A stretch of DNA of 64,000 nucleotides from Collinsella sp. AK_207A (GCF_902501965.1 NZ_CABWID010000016.1:1-64000), one strand, 5' to 3'. Shown: positions 47,735 to 57,012, numbered from the stretch's first letter. The notes: generated by a model from the letters alone, not told the origin. Numbers and translations are program-made.

Positions 47735-49291
47735 ATGGGGGAGGGAAAGCGTCCCGCGCTTCTGATCATCATGGACGGTTGCGGCCTGGCCCCTGAGGGT
47801 CCGGACAACGCCGTTGCCGCCGCGAACACGCCATATCTGGACAGCCTGTACCAGAACTACCCGCACACCACGCTGGGCGCCTCCGGCGAGGATGTGGGCC
47901 TGCCCGACGGTCAGATGGGCAACTCCGAGGTGGGCCACCTGAACATCGGTGCCGGTCGCATCGTGTTCCAGGAGCTCAGCCGCATCAACAACGCCTGCCG
48001 CGACGGCTCCCTCGAGGAGAACCCGGTGATCACGGCGGCCATGGACGACGTGAAGGCTGCGGGCAAGACCCTGCACCTCATGGGTCTCATGAGCCCGGGC
48101 GGCGTCCACTCCTCCATGGAGCATGCCGAGGCGCTGGTCAAGATGGCCGCCAAACGCGGCGTCAAGACCATCCGCGTGCACGCCTTCATGGACGGTCGCG
48201 ACGTCGACCCGCACTCGGGCGCCGGCTACGTGGCGGAGTTCGTGGACTACCTGGCGAAGGTGAACGCCGAGTACGGTTGCGACGCCCGCGTCGCCTCTGT
48301 CTCCGGCCGCTACTACGCCATGGACCGCGATAACCGCTGGGAGCGCATCCAGCGCGCCTACGACGCCCTGACGCAGCCCGCCACCGCCGAGGTGGATCCG
48401 GTTGCGGGCATCAAGGCCTACTACGAGCAGGACGAGCGCGGCGACGAGTTCGTCGAGCCCTTCACCTGCACGGGCGAGGGCATCTCCGACGGCGACGTCG
48501 TGATCTTCTTCAACTTCCGTCCCGACCGCGCGCGCCAGATGACCCGCGCGTTCACCCAGGACGGCTTCGACGGGTTCGAGAAGGCCGTGGCGCCCAAGCT
48601 CAACCACTTCGTCACCCTGACGGAGTACGACGACAGCTTCAAGAACGTCGAGGTGGCGTTCCCCAAGACGTTCCCCGAGAACGTGCTGGCCGACGTCATC
48701 GCCGCCAACGGGCTCAAGCAGCTGCACACCGCCGAGACCGAGAAGTACGCGCACGTGACGTTCTTCATGAACGGCGGCATCGAGGAGCCCAAGGAGGGCG
48801 AGGAGCGCGTGCTCGTGGCCTCTCCCAAGGTGGCGACCTACGACCTCAAGCCCGAGATGAGCGAGCCCGAGGTCACGGAGAAGCTCGAGGCGGCCATCAA
48901 CGAGGACCGCGCCGACTTCTACATCGTCAACTACGCCAACTGCGACATGGTCGGTCACACCGGCGTGTTCGACGCGGCCGTGAAGGCCGTGGAGGCTGTT
49001 GACGACGGCCTCTCCAAGGTGGTGCCGGCGATTCTCGCCAAGGGCGGCTTCGCGCTCATCACCGCCGACCACGGCAACGCGGACCACATGTTCGACGTCG
49101 CCCAGGACGGTTCCAAGCATCCGTTCACCGCGCACACCACGAACCGCGTGCCGTTCATCATCGTCGACCCGGATGCCAAGCTGACGGGTATCGAGGACGG
49201 TCGTCTGTCCGACATCGCGCCCACCATGCTCACCATGGCCGGGCTCGAGCCGAGCGCCGAGATGACGGGCCGCGTGCTCGCCGAGCATTAG
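47735..49291 (+). CDS. gpmI: 2,3-bisphosphoglycerate-independent phosphoglycerate mutase
   Basis: A 518-aa Mn-dependent mutase of the alkaline phosphatase superfamily. Catalytic Ser in QMGNSEVGHLNIGAGR, LIIMDGCGLAP with metal ligands at the start, DGRDVDPHSG and TADHGNADHM at the C-terminus are intact. Last of the coupled glycolytic set; 4 nt after tpiA. Confidence 0.97.
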   Translation: MGEGKRPALLIIMDGCGLAPEGPDNAVAAANTPYLDSLYQNYPHTTLGASGEDVGLPDGQMGNSEVGHLNIGAGRIVFQELSRINNACRDGSLEENPVITAAMDDVKAAGKTLHLMGLMSPGGVHSSMEHAEALVKMAAKRGVKTIRVHAFMDGRDVDPHSGAGYVAEFVDYLAKVNAEYGCDARVASVSGRYYAMDRDNRWERIQRAYDALTQPATAEVDPVAGIKAYYEQDERGDEFVEPFTCTGEGISDGDVVIFFNFRPDRARQMTRAFTQDGFDGFEKAVAPKLNHFVTLTEYDDSFKNVEVAFPKTFPENVLADVIAANGLKQLHTAETEKYAHVTFFMNGGIEEPKEGEERVLVASPKVATYDLKPEMSEPEVTEKLEAAINEDRADFYIVNYANCDMVGHTGVFDAAVKAVEAVDDGLSKVVPAILAKGGFALITADHGNADHMFDVAQDGSKHPFTAHTTNRVPFIIVDPDAKLTGIEDGRLSDIAPTMLTMAGLEPSAEMTGRVLAEH

Positions 49292-49317
49292 CGCGTCATC
49301 TGCCGTTCACCGTTCCG

Positions 49318-49351
49318 AGAAGGGCCGCTTTCCTGCAAAGCGGCCCTTCTT
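49318..49351 (+). terminator. Terminator of the glycolytic operon
   Basis: GAAGGGCCGCTTT - CCTGC - AAAGCGGCCCTTC stem followed by TTTCGTTTT, 26 nt after gpmI. Confidence 0.9.
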
Positions 49352-49459
49352 TCGTTTTAATTTGCAATGCGGCAATGGTCCCGCGCAACGCTCGCAGCCT
49401 GGCTGCGTGATGGCTCCCTGGACCTGCCCGCCTATCATCTTTTCTGCCGGAACGGCGAA

Positions 49460-49687
49460 ATCAGGCTACATCGCAGCCATGCAGGCTGCCCGCGAGGGGC
49501 GCTTCGACGTTACACGCCCTGGGGCTGCATCGACCTCGTGTCGGCGGGATCGGGTCAGATGGAGAAGCGCTACGGGTCCATCTGCGTGGGCAAGGACGAT
49601 CAGGGTGTGGGGGATCTGCGCTGCGAGACCGGGGACAGCTTCGAGTGGTACCAGCGCGTCATCGCGTCGAACGGCGAGGCCCTCTGA
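49460..49687 (+). pseudogene. C-terminal relic of a family 1 glycosidase (6-phospho-beta-glucosidase type), frameshifted
   Basis: The stretch YTPWGCIDLVSAGSGQMEKR, then YGSICVGKDDQGVGDLRCETGDSFEWYQRVIASNGEAL split over the stop, is the invariant C-terminal block of GH1 enzymes (family YTPWGCIDLVSASTGEM, and FxWYKKVIATNGEDL). The preceding GYIAAMQAAREGRFD, equal to the family HIKAMKEAIEDG region, is in another frame, so a frameshift separates the two near 49500-49515. Both catalytic glutamates lie further upstream in GH1 proteins and are absent. The gene is dead. Its position next to a mannose-type PTS suggests it once hydrolysed a PTS-imported beta-glucoside. Confidence 0.85.
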
Positions 49688-49958
49688 TCTGTTCGCGGCG
49701 GCTGCTCTATCGGTGAGCGCCTCTCTGACGGGGCCCGCCGATTCACGTGCCACGGTCGCCATAGCGGACATGGCACATCTCAACGGTATCGATCTCGACA
49801 ATCACGCTTATGGTGCAAATTGTTACCTTAAAGGGAAGTTATGTGCTCAAACCTTGTGTGTCCTGTCGAGATGATGTGTAGAATTGGCGTATACTAACGC
49901 ACTGTAGGTGCTCTTTCGGGGCGGAACCCGAAAGACAGACAGGAGAAGGAGGTAGAAA
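49688..49958 (+). promoter_or_regulatory. Intergenic region and leader of the PTS operon
   Basis: About 270 nt with no convincing gene. TATACT (49890-49895) is a candidate -10 without a clear -35. Downstream, CTTTCGGG (49913-49920), a 6-nt loop and CCCGAAAG (49927-49934) form a perfect hairpin in the leader of the PTS operon. Its spacing and position suggest a regulatory stem or stabiliser. Confidence 0.55.
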
Positions 49959-50951
49959 TTGGTAGGTATCGTTATCGCGACGCATGGTGAGTTCGCTCCC
50001 GGCATCAAGCAGTCGATCGGCATGGTGTTCGGCGACCAGCCCAACATGGCGGCGTGCTCGCTCATGCCCAGCATGGGTCCCGACGACATCCGCGCCAAGA
50101 TCGAGGAGGCCATCGCTTCGTTCGATGACCCCGACCAGGTACTCATCCTGGCCGACCTGTGGGGAGGCACGCCCTTCAACCAGTCCAGCGCGGTGCTGGA
50201 CGGGCATGAGGACACCTGGGCCGTCGTGACCGGTCTCAACCTGCCCATGCTTGTGGAGGCGTGCACGATGCGCTTCGACCCGAGCAAGACCGCGCACGAT
50301 ATCGCGAGCGGTATCGTCAAAGCCGCCCGCGAGGGCGTCCGCGTGAAGCCCGAGAGCCTGGAGCCGGCCGAGGAGAAGGCCGCGGCGCCTGCAGCCGCTG
50401 CTCCCGCCGGCGCGATTCCCGAGGGCACGGTCATCGGCGACGGCCACATCAAGTTCGCCGGCGTCCGCATCGATTCGCGCTTGCTGCACGGTCAGGTGGC
50501 CACCGCCTGGACCAAGCAACTGCAACCCAACCGCATCATCGTCGTCTCCGACGGTGTTGCGCACGATACCTTGCGCAAGACCATGATCGAGCAGGCGGCC
50601 CCTCCGGGAGTGCCCGCCAACGTGGTTCCCATCTCCAAGATGTGCGAGGTCGTCAAGGACCCGCGCTTCGGCGGTACCAAGGCGTTCATCATCTTCGAGA
50701 ACCCGCAGGACCTGCTCGCCTGCATCGAGGGTGGCGTCGACATCAAGGACGTGAACATCGGCTCCATGGCCCACTCCGTGGGCAAGGTCGTCGTAACGAA
50801 CGCCATCGCCATGGGCGAAGACGACGTGAAGACGCTGCAGGAGCTTGTCGACAAGGGCGTCAAGTTCACGAACCGCAAGGTTCCGTCCGATTCGACCGAC
50901 ACGATCGAGAACCTGCTCAGCAAGGCCAAGGCTGAGCTCGCTAAGGCATAA
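49959..50951 (+). CDS. Mannose-family PTS EIIAB component
   Basis: A 330-aa fusion. IIA: the phosphorylated His9 in IVIATHGEFA; a Pro/Ala-rich linker follows near residue 140-150. IIB: GVRIDSRLLHGQVATAW with the phosphorylated His177. Starts with TTG at 49959, with AGGAGAAGGAGG 6 nt upstream. Phosphate passes HPr to IIA to IIB to the sugar. Mannose/glucose-type specificity is the usual default; N-acetylhexosamines, sorbose or others cannot be excluded. Confidence 0.93.
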   Translation: MVGIVIATHGEFAPGIKQSIGMVFGDQPNMAACSLMPSMGPDDIRAKIEEAIASFDDPDQVLILADLWGGTPFNQSSAVLDGHEDTWAVVTGLNLPMLVEACTMRFDPSKTAHDIASGIVKAAREGVRVKPESLEPAEEKAAAPAAAAPAGAIPEGTVIGDGHIKFAGVRIDSRLLHGQVATAWTKQLQPNRIIVVSDGVAHDTLRKTMIEQAAPPGVPANVVPISKMCEVVKDPRFGGTKAFIIFENPQDLLACIEGGVDIKDVNIGSMAHSVGKVVVTNAIAMGEDDVKTLQELVDKGVKFTNRKVPSDSTDTIENLLSKAKAELAKA

Positions 50952-50965
50952 GGAGGAGTGACTAC

Positions 50966-51781
50966 ATGTCGCCTATTTCCATTCTGCTCGTTGCCATCGT
51001 CGCCTTGCTGGCTGGCATGGAGGGCATTCTCGACGAGTTCGAGTTCCACCAGCCGCTGGTGGCCTGCACCTTGATCGGCCTCGTGACCGGGCACCTCACC
51101 GAGGGCATCATCCTCGGCGGCTCCCTGCAGATGATGGCCCTTGGCTGGGCCAACATCGGCGCTGCCGTCGCCCCCGACGCGGCCCTAGCCTCCGTGGCGT
51201 CCGCCATTATCATGGTGCTCGCCCTGAACGGCGGTGCCACGGATACCAAGACCGCCATCTCGACGTCCATCGCCGTCGCGGTGCCGCTGTCCGTCGCCGG
51301 CCTGTTCCTCACCATGGTGTGCCGCACCATCGCCATCCCCATCGTCCACATCATGGACGCTGCGGCTGAACGCGCCGACTTCGCGGCCATCGACCGCTGG
51401 CAGATCATCGCCATTCTCATGCAGGGCGTTCGCATCATGATTCCCGCTGTCGCGCTGTGCTTCATCCCCGCCGAGGTCGTGACCGCGGCCCTGAACGCCA
51501 TGCCTGCCTGGCTGTCCGGCGGCATGAGCGTCGGCGGCGGCATGGTCGCGGCCGTGGGCTACGCCATGGTCATCAACATGATGGAGAGCAAAGAGGTCTG
51601 GCCGTTCTTCATCATCGGCTTCGTTGTCGCTGCCATCTCCCAGCTCACGCTGATCGCCCTCGGTCTGCTCGGCATCGCTTTCGCCCTCATCTACCTTGGC
51701 CTCAAGGACCTGGCAAAGCAGGGTGGCGGCAACGGCGGCGGCTCGGGCGATCCACTTGGCGATATCCTGAACAACTACTAA
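50966..51781 (+). CDS. Mannose-family PTS EIIC component
   Basis: A 271-aa membrane protein with several hydrophobic segments. The start ISILLVAIVALLAGMEGILDE and LGGSLQMMALGWANIGAAVAPDAAL are conserved in ManY. Forms the sugar channel with IID. 14 nt after EIIAB, with AAGGAGGAG upstream. Confidence 0.95.
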   Translation: MSPISILLVAIVALLAGMEGILDEFEFHQPLVACTLIGLVTGHLTEGIILGGSLQMMALGWANIGAAVAPDAALASVASAIIMVLALNGGATDTKTAISTSIAVAVPLSVAGLFLTMVCRTIAIPIVHIMDAAAERADFAAIDRWQIIAILMQGVRIMIPAVALCFIPAEVVTAALNAMPAWLSGGMSVGGGMVAAVGYAMVINMMESKEVWPFFIIGFVVAAISQLTLIALGLLGIAFALIYLGLKDLAKQGGGNGGGSGDPLGDILNNY

Positions 51782-51803
51782 GTCGGTAAAGGAGGAGAAA
51801 TCA

Positions 51804-52721
51804 ATGGCAGAGAAGATCACGCTTAGCAAAAAGGACCGCCTGGACGTCTGCTTCCGCAACCAGTACACCCAGGGTTCCTGGAACTACGAGCGCATGCAGA
51901 ACGGTGGTTTCTGCTTCGCCATGATCCCCGCGATCAAGAAGCTCTACACCACGAAAGAGGATCAGTCGGCGGCCCTCAAGCGCCACCTCGAGTTCTATAA
52001 CACCCACCCCTACCTGACCGCGCCCGTTCTGGGCGTCGTGCTGGCCCTCGAGGAGGATCGCGCCAACGGTGCCAAGATCGACGACACCGCCATCCAGGGC
52101 GTGAAGGTCGGCATGATGGGCCCGCTCGCCGGTGTCGGCGACCCGGCCTTCTGGTTCACCGTTCGCCCGATTCTGGGCGCGCTCGGAGCGTCGCTCGCCA
52201 TGGGTGGCTCCATCATGGGCCCGATCCTGTTCTTCGTGGCCTGGAACGTCATCCGTTGGGCCTTCCTGTGGTACACGCAGGAGTTCGGCTACAAGGTCGG
52301 TAGCAACATCGCCAAGGACATCTCCGGCGGCTTGCTCGGCAAGGTGACCGAGGGCGCCTCCATCCTCGGTATGTTCATCATCGGCGCCCTGGTGGAGCGC
52401 TGGGTGTCCATCAGCTTCACCCCGGTCGTCTCGCGCATCACGCAGGCCGCGGGTGCCTACATCGACTGGGCTAAGCTGCCCGCCGGCTCAGACGGCATCA
52501 AGGAGGCGCTGACGCAGTACAACTCGATCGGCGCCACCGCGCTCGACCAGGTGAAGGTCACCACGCTGCAGCAGAATCTCGACCAGCTGATCCCCGGTCT
52601 CGCCGCTATGGGCCTCACGCTGCTGTGCTGCAAGCTCCTGAAGAAGAAGGTCAGCCCGATCGCCATCATCCTGGGCCTGTTCGCCTTCGGTATCATCGGT
52701 CGCCTCCTCAACTTCATGTAG
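51804..52721 (+). CDS. Mannose-family PTS EIID component
   Basis: A 305-aa membrane protein matching ManZ: GSWNYERMQNGGFCFAMIPA, FYNTHPYLTAPVLGV and GPLAGVGDPAFWFTVRPILG are diagnostic. AAAGGAGGAG upstream. Pairs with IIC to move the sugar. Confidence 0.95.
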   Translation: MAEKITLSKKDRLDVCFRNQYTQGSWNYERMQNGGFCFAMIPAIKKLYTTKEDQSAALKRHLEFYNTHPYLTAPVLGVVLALEEDRANGAKIDDTAIQGVKVGMMGPLAGVGDPAFWFTVRPILGALGASLAMGGSIMGPILFFVAWNVIRWAFLWYTQEFGYKVGSNIAKDISGGLLGKVTEGASILGMFIIGALVERWVSISFTPVVSRITQAAGAYIDWAKLPAGSDGIKEALTQYNSIGATALDQVKVTTLQQNLDQLIPGLAAMGLTLLCCKLLKKKVSPIAIILGLFAFGIIGRLLNFM

Positions 52722-52755
52722 GTACGGAACCGAAATCGGGACAGTTCTTCGGGAG

Positions 52756-52792
52756 GGCGGGCCGTATCCTTATGGGTGCGGCCCGTCTTCTC
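52756..52792 (+). terminator. Weak terminator between the PTS and the DUF956 gene
   Basis: GGCGGGCCG (52756-52764) pairs with CGGCCCGTC (52779-52787), followed by TTCTCTT. 9-bp stem with one G-U pair and a U-rich tail. Confidence 0.55.
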
Positions 52793-52857
52793 TTGCGGGA
52801 TACGGTGGATGCGGGGTACGGTGGTGCCCTGATCCGGTACGACGAGAGGGAGAGCCC

Positions 52858-53253
52858 ATGGCGCAGTCTCAAAACAGTACGGTGGAGCTTACCGTTAAGG
52901 CAACGAACCTCATGGGGCTCACGAGCAGGGGCAGCGTGATGATCGGCAACAAGGCGTTCGAGTTCTACAACGAGCGCAATCCCGAGGATTACGTACAGAT
53001 CCCCTGGGACGAGATCGACCACGTCTCGGCGGAGGTCATCGCCGGCAAGCATATTCCGCGCTTTGCGATCTTCGTCAAAGGCGGCGCCCATTTCACGTTC
53101 TCCACCCGCGATAACAAGATGGTGCTACGCGTGGTGCGCGAGCACGTGGGTGAGGAGAAGCTGCGGCGCTCACCCGACTTCAAGGACGTGATCGTGGCGG
53201 GCGTGAAGAGCGTTCCGCGCGCGGTGTCCGGGCTTTTCGGGCATCGCGGCTAG
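52858..53253 (+). CDS. DUF956 (ManO-like) protein of the mannose PTS operon
   Basis: A 131-aa protein of the DUF956 family, normally last in mannose PTS operons and reported to modulate PTS expression in Firmicutes. GLTSRGSVMIGNKAFEFYN, and then FSTRDNKMVLRVVREHVG are family-specific. The C-terminal 25 residues are variable. Position after IID supports the assignment. Confidence 0.85.
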   Translation: MAQSQNSTVELTVKATNLMGLTSRGSVMIGNKAFEFYNERNPEDYVQIPWDEIDHVSAEVIAGKHIPRFAIFVKGGAHFTFSTRDNKMVLRVVREHVGEEKLRRSPDFKDVIVAGVKSVPRAVSGLFGHRG

Positions 53254-53391
53254 CGGGATCGATGGCGTGGCAAAAGCCCCGCTGTTCGGGCGGGGACGCG
53301 CCGTCCCTCTGTCATCTCGATGAAGCGGGCTTTCGACGTGGCGGTTTGTGCTACAGTCAGTAAGTTCGATTCCATGTAAGAAGGAGTTTCC

Positions 53392-53646
53392 GTGGGTCCC
53401 TTTCAGTACCTCATCCTGATCGTGTGGGCGCTTTCCACGCTCGCGCTCATCGCGCTCGTGCTCATGCATTCCGGTAAGGGCACCGGCGTGTCCGATATGA
53501 TCGCCAGCTCGCTCTACAACTCCAGCGCCGCCACCGGCGTCATGGAGCAGAACCTGGACAAGCTCACGGTCATCGTCGCCGTGGTCTTTGCCGTGTGCGT
53601 GGTGCTCTGCATGTTCTTCTTCCCGCAGGGTATCGTCGGCATCTAA
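53392..53646 (+). CDS. secG: Preprotein translocase subunit SecG
   Basis: An 84-aa protein with two hydrophobic segments, YLILIVWALSTLALIALVLM and IVAVVFAVCVVLCMFFF, joined by the SecG loop HSGKGTGVSDMI. GTG start with AAGGAG upstream. In Actinobacteria secG follows tpiA; here it is separated by the PTS genes, gpmI and a relic. Confidence 0.93.
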   Translation: MGPFQYLILIVWALSTLALIALVLMHSGKGTGVSDMIASSLYNSSAATGVMEQNLDKLTVIVAVVFAVCVVLCMFFFPQGIVGI

Positions 53647-53754
53647 GCGATTTCGTCTTTGGACGTCGACCATAGGTTATAGCTTTGGGGCGCGCTCTGG
53701 CATGGCCGGGGTGCGCCTTTCGTCACTCGGTGCCCGCGGCGCCGTTGCTCTGAG

Positions 53755-55443
53755 ATGGGGAAGATGATGGATCGTATGCACGCGCGCGCAATCAGCCGCC
53801 GTACCCTTCTGGCGCTTGGCTCCGTTGCCGTGCCCGCCGCGCTCACGGCCTGCACGCTGCCGGGTCGGGGTAACTCCTCCACCGCGGCGAACGGGGGGGA
53901 TACGCTGAGGATCTCCGTGGGCCAGCTCGACTCCATCGATCCCTGCCGTGCACGCACGGGCGCTGCCCTCCAGGTGGTCTCGCAGGTCTTCGATCCCCTG
54001 ATGGCGTTCGATATGGAGACGTTCCGCCCCGCGCCCAAGGCCGCCCTGATTCAGCAGACCTCGGACGACGCGCGCACGTTCACGTTCCGGCTTCGCCACG
54101 CGTCGTTCCACGATGGCACCACGGTGACCTCCGCGGACTTCAAGCGCGCGTGGGGGCGGTTGGTTGCCGCCGGGGTGGATGGCTCAGGCGAACAGGACGG
54201 TGCGGTCGCGACCGATGTGGCGCCGTCCTACCTGCTCTCGCTGGTGGAGGGGTATGACGACGTGCGCTCGGGTGCCGCCAAGGAGCTCTCGGGCATCTCC
54301 TGCCCCGATGACATCACGTTTATCGTGCGACTCTCCCAGCCGTACGCGGACTTTCCCGCCATCTGCGCGCATCCGGCGCTCGCGCCTATTCCCCAGCTTG
54401 CGACCGATGATGAGAAGACCTTTGTACAAAAGCCCGTGGGGAATGGCCCCTACCAGCTGGCGCGTGCCTGGAAATCAGACGGCGACGTGGTGCTCGATAG
54501 CTTTGAGGACTATTACGGCGTGCCCGGGTCAGTCGAGCACGTGCGCCTCCGTCCCCGTGTGAGCACGACCGACGCGTTTCGCGACCTGACGGCGCGCAGC
54601 CTGGATGTGGCCCAGGTGCCCGTGGGGCAGGTGCCCGCCACGCGTCGCGACATCGGTGCGCCGGACGACGGTTACACGGCCGTGGACGGCGGTCGGTTCC
54701 TGGACGGCACCACGCTCTATTCCTACTTCCTCGTGGTGAATACGGGGCGCGATCCCCTCTCCTCGCTCTCCTTCCGGCGCGCGCTCTCACGCGCCATCGA
54801 CCGCGAGGGCCTGTGCAGCACGGTCTTCAACGGCCTGCGCGAGCCCGCCTATAACATCTTGCCGCCCGCACTCTGCGAGGGGGAGCCCGAGGCGTGGCTC
54901 GCTACCGACCTCGATGTGGATGCAGCGTCCGAGGTGCTGGGTGAGTTCGCGCCCGCAAGCGGGGACGGCATCTCGCTCGGTATCCTCTGCAGCGAGGACG
55001 GCGCCCACCAGAAGGTCGCCGCCTACCTGCAGACGGCGCTCAAAGCGGTGGGGGTGACCGTTGAAATCGATACGGTCCCGGCTGGCAAATACCAGGACAA
55101 GCTTGAAGCGGGGGCGTTCGATCTTGCCCTTATGGGCTGGACACCGGATTATCCCGCGCGCGACGCGGTGCTCTACCCGCTCTTCGCAAGCGGGTCTCCC
55201 CACAACTATGCGGGGTACGCGGATGAGGATATCGATGCGGCGCTTACCGCCGCGCGCCAGACCGTCGACGACGACGAGCGCGCCCGGGCCTTCGATGATA
55301 TCTGCCGCCGGGTAGGGGAGGCCCTGCCCGTCATCCCGCTCGGCTACGGCGTTCTGGGTCTCGCCGTGTCCTCGAGCATCGAGTACATTTCCGCCGACCC
55401 GCGCGGCGTGGTGAGCGCCGCCTCGGCTGAGTTCTCCAAGTAG
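53755..55443 (+). CDS. Oligopeptide-type ABC transporter substrate-binding lipoprotein
   Basis: A 562-aa family-5 binding protein. The signal has SRRTLLALG (Tat-like twin arginine) and a lipobox around LTAC. TFTFRLRHASFHDGTTVTSADFKRAW is the diagnostic SBP-5 stretch, and GGYADEDIDAAL-like GYADEDIDAALTAARQ near the C-terminus is typical. Permease and ATPase genes are not adjacent, so it is an orphan component in this window. The exact start (53755 or about 10 nt later) is uncertain. Confidence 0.88.
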   Translation: MGKMMDRMHARAISRRTLLALGSVAVPAALTACTLPGRGNSSTAANGGDTLRISVGQLDSIDPCRARTGAALQVVSQVFDPLMAFDMETFRPAPKAALIQQTSDDARTFTFRLRHASFHDGTTVTSADFKRAWGRLVAAGVDGSGEQDGAVATDVAPSYLLSLVEGYDDVRSGAAKELSGISCPDDITFIVRLSQPYADFPAICAHPALAPIPQLATDDEKTFVQKPVGNGPYQLARAWKSDGDVVLDSFEDYYGVPGSVEHVRLRPRVSTTDAFRDLTARSLDVAQVPVGQVPATRRDIGAPDDGYTAVDGGRFLDGTTLYSYFLVVNTGRDPLSSLSFRRALSRAIDREGLCSTVFNGLREPAYNILPPALCEGEPEAWLATDLDVDAASEVLGEFAPASGDGISLGILCSEDGAHQKVAAYLQTALKAVGVTVEIDTVPAGKYQDKLEAGAFDLALMGWTPDYPARDAVLYPLFASGSPHNYAGYADEDIDAALTAARQTVDDDERARAFDDICRRVGEALPVIPLGYGVLGLAVSSSIEYISADPRGVVSAASAEFSK

Positions 55444-55477
55444 CGCCGAGGCTGCTTCTCGTTCCGTAGGCGGCGGG

Positions 55478-56911
55478 CTAGGATTCCATGCCGCGGTGTC
55501 CCAGGCGCGCGAACTTGTGCATGTCGGAATCAGCCATGCCCTGGGTCGGATCGGTGTGGCGCTTGGCGTAGAGCGGGTCGCGCTCATCTTCCCAAAGCTT
55601 CTCCGCCACGGGCCTCCATGCCGCGGCGGCCGGGGCGGTCTTCTCGCGCAACTGTTCGGGGCTCTCCGGCTCCACGAGGTCGGTGTTGTGCGCGCCGGAC
55701 GCTTCGACCATCCGTCCCAGGTCGTCGGGATTCTCGAGCATCGGGCAGGGCATGAGGTGGTTGCCGTTGAAGGGCTGCCCCTCGTGGTACTTCATGAAGA
55801 TGGGGGAGCGGAGCGCGTCGAGCAGACTCGCGTCGTGGATGTTGGCGTTGCTGTAGTGGATGAACACGCAGGGCTCCACGTCGCCGGCGGCGTTGATGTG
55901 CAGGTAACGGCGACCGCCCGCGATACAGCCGCCCACGAACTCGCCATCGTTCTGGAAGTCGAGCGTGAAGAGCGGCTTGACCGAGCGCATCGCGCGAATG
56001 AAGCGGTACATGTGCTCGCGCTGCGCAGGCGTGGGGATGAGGTCGGCCGAGGCGGCGCGCCCCACGGGCATGAAGTGGAAGTACCAGCAGAAGAGCGCTC
56101 CCTTGCCGATCATCCAGTCCATGTTCTCCTCGGTCGCCACCGTGTCGGCATTCGCGCGCGTCCAGCAACACGAGATGCCGAAGGGCAGCCGATGCTCGCG
56201 GAGCAGGTCCATGGCGCGCTCGATCTTGGCGTAGGTACCCTTGCCGCGGCGGGCGTCGGTGGTGTGCTCGTTGCCCTCGGCCGAGATAGCGGGGACGAAG
56301 TTGCCCACGCGGATCATGTCCTGGCAGAACGCCTCGTCGATGAGCGTGGCGTTGGTGAAGCACAGGAAGATGCAGTCCGGGTGCATCTCGCAGATCTTGA
56401 TGAGGTCGTGCTTGCGCACGAGCGGCTCGCCGCCCGTGTAGATGTAGACGTGGCAGCCGAGCTTCGTGCCCTGGTTGATGATGGAGTCGATGTCCTCCAG
56501 CGAGAGGTTCAGGGCATGGCCGTATTCTGCCGCCCAGCAACCGGTGCAGTGCAGGTTGCAGGCGCTCGTGGGGTCAAGGAGGATCGCCCAGGGAATGTTG
56601 CAGCCGTACTTCTCGCGCGCCTTCTCCTGCACCGGCCATGCCATGATGTTGCCGTCCACGATGAGCGCTTTCAGTAGCTTGGAGCGCATCTGGGGATTCA
56701 GCTGGAACACGCGCATGATAAGCTGGTACCAGTTCGACCTGCCCTTGATGGCGTCGGTGAAGGCCGCGCGCTGCACGGGAAAGACGTTGTCGGGAACCAG
56801 CTTGTTGATGAGTTCCATGATCTGGTCGAGGTGCTTCTCGGGATCGTCGTTCAGATAGTCGACGAGCTTGTTCAGCGCCGCGCGTTCCGCCGTCTGGGTC
56901 AATGTCGCCAT
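55478..56911 (-). CDS. Radical SAM protein with a C-terminal SPASM-like region
   Basis: A 477-aa radical SAM protein. The cluster motif CNLHCTGC is near residue 122 and the following YTGGEPL is the SAM-binding loop. The C-terminal GGCIAGGRRYLHINAAGDVEP with PCVFIHYSN is the start of a SPASM-like cluster region. A 100-residue N-terminal extension precedes the barrel. Substrate unknown; an anaerobe would support such chemistry. The start at 56909-56911 (MATLTQTAER) is favoured. Divergent from the TetR gene. Confidence 0.85.
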   Translation of the reverse strand: MATLTQTAERAALNKLVDYLNDDPEKHLDQIMELINKLVPDNVFPVQRAAFTDAIKGRSNWYQLIMRVFQLNPQMRSKLLKALIVDGNIMAWPVQEKAREKYGCNIPWAILLDPTSACNLHCTGCWAAEYGHALNLSLEDIDSIINQGTKLGCHVYIYTGGEPLVRKHDLIKICEMHPDCIFLCFTNATLIDEAFCQDMIRVGNFVPAISAEGNEHTTDARRGKGTYAKIERAMDLLREHRLPFGISCCWTRANADTVATEENMDWMIGKGALFCWYFHFMPVGRAASADLIPTPAQREHMYRFIRAMRSVKPLFTLDFQNDGEFVGGCIAGGRRYLHINAAGDVEPCVFIHYSNANIHDASLLDALRSPIFMKYHEGQPFNGNHLMPCPMLENPDDLGRMVEASGAHNTDLVEPESPEQLREKTAPAAAAWRPVAEKLWEDERDPLYAKRHTDPTQGMADSDMHKFARLGHRGMES

Positions 56912-57012
56912 GGCCGTCCTGCCTCCCACTTATGGATGAACCATCTTGATCTGAGAAGATGCTACCCATGCGTTGACTACTCTACAACTGATGATTATTA
57001 TATGTGTCAATT

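Noticed and set aside
44550-49288. Two long minus-strand frames opposite gap-pgk-tpiA-gpmI
   Set aside because: Codon-bias shadows of highly expressed glycolytic genes; no motifs, and the plus-strand genes cover the region completely.
49367-49460. A small gene start before the glycosidase relic
   Set aside because: The sequence (QWSRATLAAWLRDG...) resembles nothing recognisable and the frame is interrupted relative to the GH1 block; treated as part of the decayed region at best.
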